Below the pieces are notes generated by a model. It had not been told where the DNA came from. It saw only the letters and a list, made by a program, of their open reading frames with translations, and searched no databases. A stretch of DNA of 64,000 bases, taken from assembly GCA_945893045.1 (NCBI GenBank), contig CAMDEA010000017.1, forward strand, positions 1-64,000, in the 5' to 3' direction. Positions 57,601 through 64,000 of this stretch are shown piece after piece. Numbering within the stretch: position 1 is the stretch's first letter; every line of letters begins with the position of its first letter. The DNA comes from Planctomyces sp. SH-PL62 (GTDB taxonomy: Bacteria; Planctomycetota; Planctomycetia; Planctomycetales; Planctomycetaceae). The translations under genes were made by a program, and so were the position numbers.

Positions 57601-60600
57601 CACGGTCGCGCCCAAGAACACGCCACCCGCATGGCCGTCGTTGCCCTGCTCCGTGTCGATCGTGAGGCTCGCCGTCAGCGCGATGTTGCCGGATTGAACC
57701 GTGAATGACCCCGCATCCGCTCCGCTGTTGTCGAGCAGCACATCACTGGACAGCGTCAACGTGCCGGGAGACTGGCCAGTGCTGAGGATCGTCAGGTCGT
57801 TGAGGAACTGATTGCCGCCGTCATTGTTGATGCGACTCAGTGTGATGTTGCCGCTCACGGGACCGGTGCCGCTGGCGGCGGTGCTGGCGTTGATCGTCAG
57901 GTCTTGGCCGGCGACTTCGCCGACGAGGCTCGACAGGATCGTCACGTCGCCGCCGGAGTTGGTGTCGCCTTGCTCGGTGTCGATCGTGATGCTGGTCTGC
58001 ACGTCGTCGCTGAGGATGACCTGGCCGCCGGTGCCCGCGTTCAACGAGATCGCTCCGTTGAGCTGGATATTGCGGAACAGTCGGATGTATTCGTCAAACG
58101 CCGCCGGGCCATCAGCCGTCACGGTCAGTCCCGTCAAGAACTGATTCGCGCCGCCGTTGTTGCCGAAGCCGCCCAGCAGCACGCGACCGCCGAAGTTGTC
58201 CGCGCCGTCCGCGTTCAGTGTCAGCGAGACGTTCGAGTTCGTGGCATAGATGTTGGCCACGGCGGCGAAGTCGATGAAACCGCCGAAACCAACGCCGCTG
58301 TTCTCGGCGTCGATCGTCAACGTGTTGGCGATCGCCAGTTTGTCCGACAGCACGAGGATGCCGCCGCGATTCAGAATGTCCTGATCGTCGGTGCTGATGT
58401 TGCCGTTGAGCGTGACGACTCCCGACGTGCCGCCGGCGGCGACCGTCGTGACCGTGATTTGATTGACGAACTGTCCCCCCGCACCGTTGAACGTCGAGAG
58501 CGACACGTTGCCGCCGGTCCCGGAAGTCGTCGCCGTGTCGAGCGTCAAATCAAACCGTGTGGACGCGGCGGACGACACGCTGCCCAAGGTGATCGAACCG
58601 CCGTCGCCATCGTTGCCCTGCTCGGTGTTGATGACCACGTCCGTGTTGAGCACGACCGATCCGGCACCGAAATTGACCGCTCCCGATCCACCAGACGAGT
58701 CCGTGAAGATGTCGCCACCGAGCATCGCCACTCCCGAACCCGTGACCGACAGTGCTTCCAGCGGCGTCGTCGTGCCGACCGCCTGCAAGGTGAGATTGCC
58801 CGTGCCGCGCACGACGGTCAGTGACTGCTGGCCGCTCGCGGCGGCGTTGAGCGTGTTGGCGAAGGCGACCGATCCGTCGCTCGAACTGGCGTCCGTGTCG
58901 ATCGTCAGGTCGTTGAAGAGCCGTACCGCTCCGTTGAACGTGACCGAGCCGGCGTCGTTGTTGGTCGTGTCGCCGTCGGTGCGGAGGCTGGTCGAGCTCA
59001 AGTTGATCGACTCGGCGGTGAGGTTGAGGTTGCCCGCGGACGTCGCGGACCCCAGCAACAGATCGGCCCCCAACGAGAGGGTGTCATCGCCACCTTGGCC
59101 GTCGATCGTCAGCGATGCGGCAAAGCCGGCATCGAAGTCGCCCGCGGAAATCTCGTCGTTGCCAGTTCCGGCATTGATCGTCAACGATTCGGTCGGGTTG
59201 TTGAACGTGACCACTTCGGCGAACTCTGAATCGACGGCCATCCGGCCGGTGCCGGAGCTGGTCACGACGATGAAATCATCCGCGCTGCTGTAGTTCAACG
59301 TGACGTTCGCCGCTGTGATCAGCGACTGGATCGGTTCGAGGCCGGAATAAGAAATGGTCGAGTTGCCAGCGATGTTGATCGTGCCGGAGTCGGCGGTGGT
59401 GAATTGGAAATCGGCCGTGGCAAACGTCCCGCCGCCCAGCAGCGCCAGCGAGTCGCCGGGACTCAGCGTTGGATCGCCGCCGAGGAACTGAATCGCGCGG
59501 TTGAAGTTGCCCGTGGTGAAGTCGATGGCCAAGCCATCGTCTCCGCCGCGCGTGTCAACGATGATGGTTCCATCGAACAACGACACTGGAACGTGGATTA
59601 AGTTGGGGCCTAAGACGATCGCGCCGGCAATGTTTGTCACGATGGGCAGCGCCGACGAAATGATGATGTCGGTGCCGTCCGTCGCGAGTGTGAACAAGTC
59701 GGGCGAGCCAGCTCCGAAGCCATCCGTGATCCGCAGGTCGTTCCCGTCCAGCGTGATGAGTGTGTCCGCGACGTTTCCGAAGTTTTGATCGAGCACGGTC
59801 TCGGCGGAGTTCACGAAGACGTAGTTCGACAAGAACGTGTTGGTCAGCAACACAATCGAGGCGTTGGCGAAAGATGTGACCGCGAGGTCCGGGTCCGCAT
59901 CCGCGTTGAGGAACAGCGGCACGACTTGTCCCGCGTCGGGAGCGGTTGGAAAGGTCAGGGCCGGCAGGAATTCCCCTGTGCCGTCGTTGAGAAACACCGT
60001 GATCATGCCATCGTCGGTGTTGGAGACCACCAAATCGAGCGAGCCGTCGCGATCGAGATCCACCGTGGTCGCGAACTCGGGACTGGCCCCCACTACGCGA
60101 AAGGCCGGGGCAAAGAACCCGCCCGCCGGATCGGCCAGCAGAATGGCGACGTTGCCGGAGTCTTGTCCCGGTATCGCCAGATCCGCGAATCCGTCCGCGT
60201 TGAAGTCGGCGGCGACAGGACGCACCGGCTTGAGGCTCGCCGCCAGCGCGAAGACATCCTCGGACGTGAAGCTGCCGCTGCCGTTATTGAGGAACAGCTC
60301 CACGTCGTGGAGAACGCCACCGGTGCGCGTCACCGCCAGATCGAGATCCGTGTCGCCATCGAAGTCGCCGACTGCGACTCCGCCCGGAGCGCTTCCGGAA
60401 TCGAGCGACACGTTCGTCGCGGTTCCGAAGGTTCCATCCCCCTGATTCAGCAGAATGGAAATGTTGTCGCTGCCATTGTTGGCCGTCACGAAGTCGAGGA
60501 ACGCATCGTTGTTGAAGTCGCCCGCTCGCAGGTCTGTCGGCGAGGCTCCCACCGCGTAGTTCGCGGGTGCCGCAAACGAGCCGACGCCGTTGTTGATCAG

Positions 60601-63600
60601 CACCGACACGCTGTTGCTGTCCCCATTCGCGACGACGAGGTCGATGTCGGTGTCGTTATCCACGTCGATGGCCACCACGGCGCTCGGACTGTTTCCGACC
60701 GCGAAGAAGTTCGGCGCGGCGTAGCTGCCGTCGGCGTTCCGCAAGAAGACGGTGACAAAATTGGCCGTTTCGTTCGGGCTGATGAGATCGACTCGACCGT
60801 CGCCATTCACATCGGCCGCCGCCAGCGACGAGGCCCCGGTGGCACCGAAGACGCCGTCATTGGCGAAATTGACCACGCGCGGTCCCGTCTGGATGTAACC
60901 GGCCGGGACGACCTCGCTGACGGTGTAACTCGCCACCGAATTGGCCACGGGCAGCACATACGAACCGTCGCTGAGCGTGACGGTCGAGACTTCGCCGGCA
61001 TCGAGCACATCGTCGTTGTCGAGATCGAGAAACACGGTCACGCCCGCGATCCCTGGCTCGCCACTATCGAAGACGCCGTTCTCGTTGAGGTCGTCGTACT
61101 TTGTGCCCCGAATCTCGCCGGGGGCCGGAGCGTTCCCGAAGTTCAGCCCGACCACCATCTCACCGGCGACCGCGTTGACCAGATAAGTGAAGGCGATGTG
61201 CGACGAACGATTCACGCTGAGACTGACGTCGCCAGTCGCCGGCAGGCTGGCAACGACGTCGAGGTTCCCGCCAGCGGCGACGTTCCCCAACGCCAGGCTG
61301 TCTTGTGGACCGGACGCGACCGCGAAGTTGGGACTCGAAAACGCCGCCCCAGAGCGTTCATAGATTGGAATGTTGTTCGCGTCCGACAGCGAGACGACAA
61401 CGTCCGCCAGAAAGTCACCGGAGAAAAAGGTGTTGCCGAGAAAACCGATTTCGATGTCGCTGGGAGTGCCTCCCACGGCGATCGCGGTTTCGGCCACGAA
61501 GGTGCCGGAGTCATTTCGCAGCACCTGAAACGTGCCGTCCCCCTTGTTCGCCACTGCCAGGTCGAGGTCGCCATCGCCGTCGATGTCGAAGCCGCGGGAC
61601 AGAGCCACCGGCTGGTCGCCGACGGTCACACTCTGCAACTGGCTGACGGCCCCGCCGCCATCGTTCCTGACGAACACGACCCGGTCGTTGTCCGTATCGA
61701 GCAACGCGTAGTCGATGCGACTATTGACGTCGTCATCGAAATCGCCAAACGCGATGTCGTCACCGGCCGAAGCAACGGCCAACATCGCGGTCCCGTTGAA
61801 GACCAGGTTGCCGGTCAGATTCGGCTCAAAAAACCGCACCGAGCCATCCGCCGTGCTGGTGATTGCCAGTTCGTTGGCCCCATCACCGTCAAAATCGAAG
61901 ACCGACAGCGTGCCGGGATCGTCCCCCGCAGCCAGCGTCGCGAGCAGACTGAATCCCGTGCTGAAGTTGGTTTCCAGGACGCTCACGGTGTCCGACCCGC
62001 GGTTAAGCACATAGATCTCGAAGGCACCGGTGCCGATGATATTTCCGATGTGGACGGCGGAGGGATTGTTGAATTCCGGGATAACACTGGCCGTGATGTC
62101 CACGCGATTGTGCGTCGCCGTGAACTGGTCGAAGAGGAAAATGCTGATCGAGTTGCTGTTGGGATTCACGCGGACGATGTCGTCGTCGCCATCCAAATCG
62201 AGATCGCCGACCGCCACCAGATCGCTGCTGGGGGACGACTGCGAACCGACTCCCGGCAGGTTCAGCGCGCCGGGGAATTGCTCGTTGAGCGGGCTGGTGG
62301 GTGCGAAGGTGCCGTCCAGCGATTCGCGGACAAGCGAATGGTCCTGGGGCAAGACGCCCGTCAGCGAATAGAACCCGCTGGCATCGGAATTCGTCTGCGG
62401 CTCGAACGGGTCCAAAACCCCGTTCAGATTGCGATCGACAAAGACCACGACATTCGACTGCCCGAGTTCGCCGGGGTCTTGGCGGCCGTTCATGTTCAAA
62501 TCCACGAACGTCATACCCTGCAATGTGGCGGACTGCACCAATCCAAAGTTGAGTCCCGTGACGAACTCACCCGGTTCGACCTCCACGAGGTGGGAATTCA
62601 GCCGAGTGAACCCCACCCGCAATTCGGCATTACCGGAGATGTCATACACAGCGACCACATCGTCGAAGGACATCCCGCCGATCGAATCGATGTTGCCCAG
62701 ATCGAACATGACATTCGACGCACCGGTGGGGGTCACGGCGATTGTTTCGGGAAACTCAAAGCTGCCGCTGGTGAAGCCGCGCAGCACGCTGATCACACCG
62801 TCGTCGCCAGCCACCACGATGTCCTGGAGGCCGTCGTGGTCGTAGTCCACCGCGGCCAGATCGACGACCTTGTTACCGACAGACGGCGACAGCAAACCGC
62901 CCACACCGAAAGTCAACGTGCCGGTTCCCACATGAATCGTGATCGAAGGATCGATCTGCGAGGCCACCACGATGTCGAGCGCCGTGCTCGCCGCCAAGTC
63001 GGCAACAAAGACTCGACCGGGCAAATCTTCGGTGGCCACTGGCGTCCCTGGGGTCAACGTCCCGCTGCCGTTGTTGCCGAAGACCGTGAACACATCATTG
63101 GCCGCATCGGTCGCCACCAGATCGAGGTCGCCATCTCCGTCGAAGTCCCCCAGCGCGAGCCCCCGGACGTCATCCCCGGCGTCCAGCGTCGTCGGAGAGT
63201 TGAACGTGAAGCCGGTGTCGTGTGTCAGAATCGTGACCGCCTCCGTGGTGCTGCGCGTGCTGACAACGACATCCGGTTCCATGTCGCCGTTGACGTCCCC
63301 GATGGCGATGTCGGTCGGCAACTCGTTGAGCGAGACGCTGCTTTCAAACGCGAACGCCGTGCGGTCGTTGCGAATGAAATCAATCGCACCATTGCCCGGG
63401 TTGGTATCGGGGTCTCGCGTGAGGACGACGTCCTGGTCACCATCGGCGTCGAAGTCGCCCAGTGCCAGCCGCAGACCGGCTCCCGCAAGACTGATGTTTG
63501 TCAACGACGAGAATGCCGATCCGGTGTTGCGGAAGACTTGGAATTCCGAAGTGCTGGTCAACCGTCGCAGCACCAGCAGGTCATTGAGGCCGTCGAGATC

Positions 63601-64000
63601 GACGTCATTCACCAGCACATCGGCCGCGTTGGCTCCGGCTTGGGCGTCAATCAACACGGAATCGACCGGGGCCACGATGGGATTGGTGAAGAGCGAACCA
63701 GCCGGCGGAATGGCGAAGACGCGGTACTTGCCGGGGATCAGATTTCGGAATTCGTAATCGCCGATGTCGCCGTCGAACTCACCGCTGGAGGTCGTCACCG
63801 TCACCGGCTCGAACGACGAGTCGAGGCGGCCGTTCCCGTTCATGTCGAGAAACACCCAAACATTCGAAAGGCCCGCTTCAGGACTAATGCTGAAGGACTG
63901 GAAGCCATCGACATTGAGGTCGTTAAACGCATTGCCGCGAATCGTCGCCAACGGCTGCACGCCAAAATCCACGTTCATGGTCGGCGCGCCGACCACTCCC
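45649..64000 (-). CDS. giant secreted repeat protein (partial; start lies beyond the window)
   Basis: The frame is open from the right window edge for 6,115 codons to the stop at 45649. Reading from the edge: an SdrD-B-like domain, then three blocks of FG-GAP/VCBS repeats separated by further SdrD-B-like domains (GMTFVDLNMNGRQDPGE, GTKYDDLNENGVFDSGEPG). Next is a very long beta-helix/haemagglutinin-like region with units such as LTINAGTGND and IDTEQGNDG. This is interrupted by a six-unit YVTN-type propeller (52300-53250) and ends with an autotransporter-associated strand (SGTNTYTGTTTVSGG). Then come three cadherin-like domains (48.0-49.0 kb), three Calx-beta domains (46.8-48.0 kb), two EF-hands (DKNNDNMITADEV, DKDGDGKITLEEL) and a Pro/Asn-rich tail. 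It is probably a cell-surface adhesion or matrix protein. No autotransporter barrel or sorting signal is seen at the C-terminus. Confidence 0.9.
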   Translation of the reverse strand, partial: GVVGAPTMNVDFGVQPLATIRGNAFNDLNVDGFQSFSISPEAGLSNVWVFLDMNGNGRLDSSFEPVTVTTSSGEFDGDIGDYEFRNLIPGKYRVFAIPPAGSLFTNPIVAPVDSVLIDAQAGANAADVLVNDVDLDGLNDLLVLRRLTSTSEFQVFRNTGSAFSSLTNISLAGAGLRLALGDFDADGDQDVVLTRDPDTNPGNGAIDFIRNDRTAFAFESSVSLNELPTDIAIGDVNGDMEPDVVVSTRSTTEAVTILTHDTGFTFNSPTTLDAGDDVRGLALGDFDGDGDLDLVATDAANDVFTVFGNNGSGTLTPGTPVATEDLPGRVFVADLAASTALDIVVASQIDPSITIHVGTGTLTFGVGGLLSPSVGNKVVDLAAVDYDHDGLQDIVVAGDDGVISVLRGFTSGSFEFPETIAVTPTGASNVMFDLGNIDSIGGMSFDDVVAVYDISGNAELRVGFTRLNSHLVEVEPGEFVTGLNFGLVQSATLQGMTFVDLNMNGRQDPGELGQSNVVVFVDRNLNGVLDPFEPQTNSDASGFYSLTGVLPQDHSLVRESLDGTFAPTSPLNEQFPGALNLPGVGSQSSPSSDLVAVGDLDLDGDDDIVRVNPNSNSISIFLFDQFTATHNRVDITASVIPEFNNPSAVHIGNIIGTGAFEIYVLNRGSDTVSVLETNFSTGFSLLATLAAGDDPGTLSVFDFDGDGANELAITSTADGSVRFFEPNLTGNLVFNGTAMLAVASAGDDIAFGDFDDDVNSRIDYALLDTDNDRVVFVRNDGGGAVSQLQSVTVGDQPVALSRGFDIDGDGDLDLAVANKGDGTFQVLRNDSGTFVAETAIAVGGTPSDIEIGFLGNTFFSGDFLADVVVSLSDANNIPIYERSGAAFSSPNFAVASGPQDSLALGNVAAGGNLDVVASLPATGDVSLSVNRSSHIAFTYLVNAVAGEMVVGLNFGNAPAPGEIRGTKYDDLNENGVFDSGEPGIAGVTVFLDLDNDDVLDAGEVSTVTLSDGSYVLPVANSVASYTVSEVVPAGYIQTGPRVVNFANDGVFGATGASSLAAADVNGDGRVDLISPNETANFVTVFLRNADGSYAAPNFFAVGNSPSAVVAIDVDNDTDIDLVVANGDSNSVSVLINNGVGSFAAPANYAVGASPTDLRAGDFNNDAFLDFVTANNGSDNISILLNQGDGTFGTATNVSLDSGSAPGGVAVGDFDGDTDLDLAVTRTGGVLHDVELFLNNGSGSFTSEDVFALAASLKPVRPVAADFNADGFADLAIPGQDSGNVAILLADPAGGFFAPAFRVVGASPEFATTVDLDRDGSLDLVVSNTDDGMITVFLNDGTGEFLPALTFPTAPDAGQVVPLFLNADADPDLAVTSFANASIVLLTNTFLSNYVFVNSAETVLDQNFGNVADTLITLDGNDLRITDGFGAGSPDLFTLATDGTDIIISSALPIVTNIAGAIVLGPNLIHVPVSLFDGTIIVDTRGGDDGLAIDFTTGNFNRAIQFLGGDPTLSPGDSLALLGGGTFATADFQFTTADSGTINIAGNSTISYSGLEPIQSLITAANVTLNYSSADDFIVVTSSGTGRMAVDSEFAEVVTFNNPTESLTINAGTGNDEISAGDFDAGFAASLTIDGQGGDDTLSLGADLLLGSATSAGNLNLTAESINLSSTSLRTDGDTTNNDAGSVTFNGAVRLFNDLTIDTDASSSDGSVAFANTLNAAASGQQSLTVVRGTGNLTLQAVGTTTPLEALSVTGSGVAMLGGDIFTDSSGGSGAVNFGAGSVVLNTDVVINTEQGNDGDGGSITLGSVSSAASTRFDLTLDTATTSGTGGNVSLSTFNGAGGQFVNQITVTTVAAGGTSGVVTLNGNISTDDQDILNRGGILVLSDKLAIANTLTIDAENSGVGFGGFIDFAAVANIYATNSNVSLTLNADGADNFGGRVLLGGFGNNGGANQFLTGLTVTADGPAAFDEYIRLFRNIQLNGAISLNAGTGGQVILSDDVQTSITIDTEQGDTNSGGDVTILSSLVGEVAGQDLTINASTAASGTGPVSGNITLSRINNDGGNQFLNDLTILSTGQSPGTLTLSSDVLLDNSGADAGSFTVQSGNIALTASLTIDTEQGNDGHAGGVFLGATVSSSASNASLMINTQASGTFDSGDVTLSTFDNTTGFFVPNLFINTVAGSGTDGNVDFTGPVTLATNAFLSVDAGMITLSSSSSDLTVSGVGLVNLISYRNIALSSGSSISSTDGNIVLWTVASASGDHSGIVLDGASITTTGSGNITVDGRSGDAASQQHGVVLMNNALLDAAGSGQLILTGQSQGSGGTNNDGVRILSGSDVHSNTGAIFIEGFPGGGANSQAVEIGDDAGTSISTTNAPIEINAIILSLGANNSSITAGSGNSVTLLSASAPINLGTSSDSSFGLSDAQLDRITAGTLFIGDSDTAHITVSAAITRSSATNLVFQAAPDSNFNFNGATASLDAGGGDVTITIIGTGTGAVTSGGADADIRADDVSIKSGSGGIGSNGNPLVISGATLTTNSNNSPDGNQFLSQVLTESDTITIAAGGFDAGTGTITLIDDTYFTTPSGSILSPAVIGTDAVLAGTGSTSSVNVQSSVTVFPGTFSGTGILNTGDITFVSGSTLEIEVNGNRPGTDYSSLNVMGTVTLGGATLSAFGTITTSSGQSIVLINNDGTDAISGTFNGLADGAMVEINGVDFFLSYYGGDGNDVTLTEAGGALTFSDNDTAADTFTIRLIGGTVQILNGTTLLASTPAAAIAGVTINGEDNQNDSLVLDFTSGSALPSGGVTFNGGAAGDDDLTLTGGSVNSISHSLTNASDGSVAVNGSTAVTYTGLEPITDNLSAIDRVFTFNGGTEAITLADGTASDGMMTIDSDQSESVSFANPTNSLTINAGTGNDTVTISSVDAAYRASLTINGDAGTDIVSLDASLTLSSGTSAGNLSVTSETIQLNADVFTDGGAVMLTGNTVLGSTVTIDTEQGHDSPAGAVTFSGGSVSGSASGFDLTVRTNSFGSSGGAINLPTFNNDGGAFLNELLLLSDGGTLATSGPVTLAGDIFLDDDSSTGFEANFNVSAAQVVLANSVTIDLEQGGNADTGFLGFGNAVISASGAGFDLTLDIRSGVGATFGGQVDLFGFDDAAGNFIRNFTVEAVGTNRNGVVVFNGTAVYTLATDGNATINAGAIDLLDSNLVLSGTGAISFDASRQVFVSNAQLITANGNITLNGNSAATTNGNFGGIELGQATVRTTGTGNISLVGRSGNSTGGFQRGIELTSGSVVEALGAGTVTLLGVSRGTGGNENFGIEVKFDSDIRSNTGAIQLTGTSSVGASSGISLRNDAGTSISTTNAPITLTADSIAIGGSNDSITSGNGRAVTFRPLTNSTAIDLGAADAAGVLGLTDAELDRVFAGTINLGDANSGEITVSAAITHTSATNVNLTTGGNNSLTFSGASSLDANGGDVSISLNAAGTGGVVSGTAATDILADDLSITAGSAGIGTSGNMLSTAVSNLEASSGSGGAFVSNTGGLTIGGIGATVGVSATGGDIAISASSPLTVNEDVVNSGGGNVTLTASGTVVAAGSLTFVEFEQNGVAGVEGLAGAYGVTVSPDGNHVYVASQNDDSLAVFGRNATTGALTFVEFEQDGVNGVDGLDGANGVTVSPDGRHVYVASFLDNSLAVFSRNATTGALTFVEVQRDGVGGVDGLGAAAGVVISPDGNNVYVASQNDSSVAVFSRNATTGALTFVEFEADGVAGVDGLAGAFGVTVSPDGSHVYVASVFDSSVAVFSRNATTGALTFVEFEADGVDGVDGLAAASGVTVSPDGSHVYVASQSDNAVAVFSRNATTGALTFVEFEADGVGGVDGLALALGVTVSPDGSHVYVASINDNSVAVFRREAGSDGSATDDLTLSANVTASGGNGTITLNAANDIFFNISTVSAAGAGAVDLNAGTDTTDGVITMSSSGVINSATGAITLDADGTATLDSISSTSGSLAVTAGDVVLNDTLSSSGPLTLAPATAGSTIGIGGGTGAFNVGDTDLGRLANGFSSITIGDTTNGTGAVDVDSSTFTDPLTIVGGSISVTELTAGTNAVTLTARTGAITDGGDAATDVVASAVVLNSVSGVGTSADRLSTTIDSLTASATGSGGIFITESNALDLNSLTLATNGSVDVKTGNGELEVVAGATIAATGAGTISLTSDRNILLSAGSSLTTVNGDLTLQANQETSTAGNFVGVDVNAAAISSTNGDILLAGQGGNSGTGNRGIRLLNAGAAVSTTGTGTITLDGTGGSGGTGNTSHVGVEVGTGSQVSAVNGAINITGNSLATTGLNQGVVVNGALSSTGSAPITIDGTGASGTGSNYGVAISQFSSVVTSGSGPVSITAQGGNGTGSTNIGALFDFGGFIESTGTSAATITVNGTGGTGTSFNQGFRISGGGSFIRSANADVTITGAGQGTGSNDEGFLIGAGLGAIESTGAGAVTITATTTNANSVAMRLATDAEIKSSASNSPISIAADSAAIANTAAINAGTGNVSIRQATNDVQINLGSITDSNPGTLELSDAELNRVTAGALGFGNANSGGLFISDAITRSAATNISLTTAVNNGLSFSGSSASLDANGGDVTIALSGSGSATVISGDAATDILADSLSITSGIGGIGANGNPLSINVNDLTTDTSSGDGSQFLSEANSLSVLGLTAGTGTVRLNSGTFQSSSSGVIADATSLSLGHQATLDLNNHDEAISALTLEIGTGNGADVTTGTGTLTLGGNMTLTTINQGAIGATITGKLNLGGATRKVSVADGNATNELTIAADISGNAAGLTKTGAGNLTLSGTNTYTGTTTVSGGSLSLEGSITSNTTVGNGTTLNGTGTIASGNTLTVQSGGTVAPGASPGILNTGNVTLQSGSTFSVELNGTTPGTGHDQLNVTGTVTIGMNVTLNATLGYTPAQGDTIVLIDNDGTDDVSGRFAGLDQGALVTIGGQKFHINYFHDSDDTVGGAIGNDVALIANRDPVVNDQMFSVSEDVGNGAFVSVVLSNDLDADLASLTGGGGIVVIPIGNSPVTYAITGGNVGNAFAISSTGQITVNNALALDFETQPPFNLTVEVTDDAGATDTANVMITVLNAPPSTPVDANNAPNRVSDTDVNGALVGVNIDSFDAHGGMVTFTLTDDANGRFAIHPITGVVTLLDASQIDPDLTSSHDITVQASDGMLSSSATFTIASLLDAPQNLRDADGNDNTTPERALRGSRVGVTLFADDLQDETVFYRLTDNAGGRFTVDPTTGVVTVNDGQLLNFSDATQHTIMGQAVDEDGDVSTIQSFVINVSQVPDNSPPQVSILPTRVNVVEGNFGQNFVNFTVRLNKPTTEPVTVNFATRRGDEPTFMVPEGIAANSAFATDQATGRDFFRSAGMVTIPAGATEADVPVRVQINADTVAEPNEFFFVQLQSPVNATLATQQSVAIAQILDDDSVPQLLISNAEMLEGDPISSNELVFTAELVGDLPLGATEATVDYSIGNAIDTASSGTDYGTAFETKFGGVMRTDTQRLTFTEADRDPLTGRIRLEVHLPILGDLANEPDETVSLQFTDPINLGVARSTVVGTILNDDSANVTLSITSPLVPIVEGNSGQMQIPLTVTLAGKPVSDVTVNFTALDGTASSADGDYTAPSGTFVFTLAEIAAGTVTKTIFVSIIGDLTVEDNETFSVELSLPSSLLQPNVSIDADNSAVRLVIRNDDQAILTEDGDDLTELLNDTFDDPGGNNGAKDPAVVAMLVAQAQQFIEANGLTDYILIVIDPVDFVLTDPQNRSSGFTENTGVVNQIPGTYYSGNGSVEVLVVPLPPTGTYTVQLSGVGGDGVFNGSATVVTSGQTTTTPISGTLSENSLASVVLQVGNNNSNSPIPVGLGLAAANSGNAAGFGVVGAFGQRDFNSLVAQFFQNLPLGFLDELNPPQTLTEEEIQERAANLLQKLDKNNDNMITADEVGEDDWKTLLPSDKDGDGKITLEELQAQIRANAKSRPNSPVPLNNGQRSPEQNPPQGNSGGTKAKPTTFERNRTTPATPNKNEQSTPPSAQPNAGKGQGKTTQNSRPGNDDSRQANASRPWWHLFLPWSEKNSTPKSQDTRNV
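52300..53250 (-). repeat. six tandem 159-bp units (53-residue propeller repeats)
   Basis: The word GCCAATCCATC (or a close variant) recurs at 52391, 52550, 52709, 52868, 53027 and 53186, exactly 159 bases apart. Each unit codes for 53 residues with GVTVSPDGSHVYVAS, SVAVFSRNATTGALTFVEF and a GVDGL segment, i.e. lactonase/YVTN-like blades. They lie within the giant gene, are in frame, and differ by scattered changes, so they are not recent identical copies. Confidence 0.95.

Noticed and set aside
49039-63757. Long plus-strand ORFs opposite the giant gene (up to about 410 residues)
   Set aside because: They are antisense shadows caused by codon bias; compositions are low-complexity and no family is recognised.

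Overview
The window looks like a chromosomal stretch of a planctomycete (Planctomycetota). The evidence is a DUF1549/DUF1553 plus DUF1501 gene pair, a DUF1559 pseudopilin-like protein, EF-hand and WD40 secreted proteins, an FHA protein, a giant repeat-built secreted protein, and many families of intergenic palindromes. No rRNA, tRNA, CRISPR array or recognisable transposase was seen.

Layout. 1-3.3 kb: DUF167 protein, tsaE, mtnA and tatC. 3.6-9.3 kb: zinc-ribbon membrane protein and the DUF1501 / DUF1549-DUF1553 pair. 9.7-14.5 kb: hrpA helicase and an FHA protein. 14.6-24.4 kb: Uma2 nuclease-like protein, pyruvate phosphate dikinase, a GxxExxY protein between repeats, a GNAT-PIN / GNAT-like / ASCH cluster split by one in-frame TAA, an EF-hand plus beta-propeller protein and an LTxxQ-type secreted protein. 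24.6-28.2 kb: exopolysaccharide tyrosine autokinase and a sugar-nucleotide epimerase. 28.7-32.9 kb: alginate-export-like porin, small secreted protein, DUF1559 protein and lipoprotein. 33.0-37.9 kb: the most notable region. 38-45.6 kb: secreted TIM-barrel-like protein, anchored small protein, PfkB sugar kinase, WD40 lipoprotein and gamma-glutamyltransferase. 45.6-64 kb: one open frame of more than 6,100 codons that runs off the right edge.

Main discovery. Three nearby genes (32976-34430, 35876-37342, 37376-37921) each appear broken by one in-frame TGA. In all three the TGA sits exactly where the family has its redox-active residue: CxxU in two AhpD/carboxymuconolactone-decarboxylase-like proteins, and GS-x-T-U in an iodothyronine-deiodinase-like domain fused to EF-hands. 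Each TGA is followed by a perfect or near-perfect hairpin with GU in its apical loop, as expected for a bacterial SECIS. I read them as a cluster of selenoproteins; none should be annotated as pseudogenes. A lipoprotein aldose 1-epimerase lies between the first and second.

Second theme. At least a dozen unrelated palindromic repeat families are scattered through the window. Some supply the stop codons of both converging genes (tsaE/mtnA; pfkB/WD40). Four different ones lie in frame inside hrpA, so that they are translated. A composite hairpin element of about 200 bp occurs four times.
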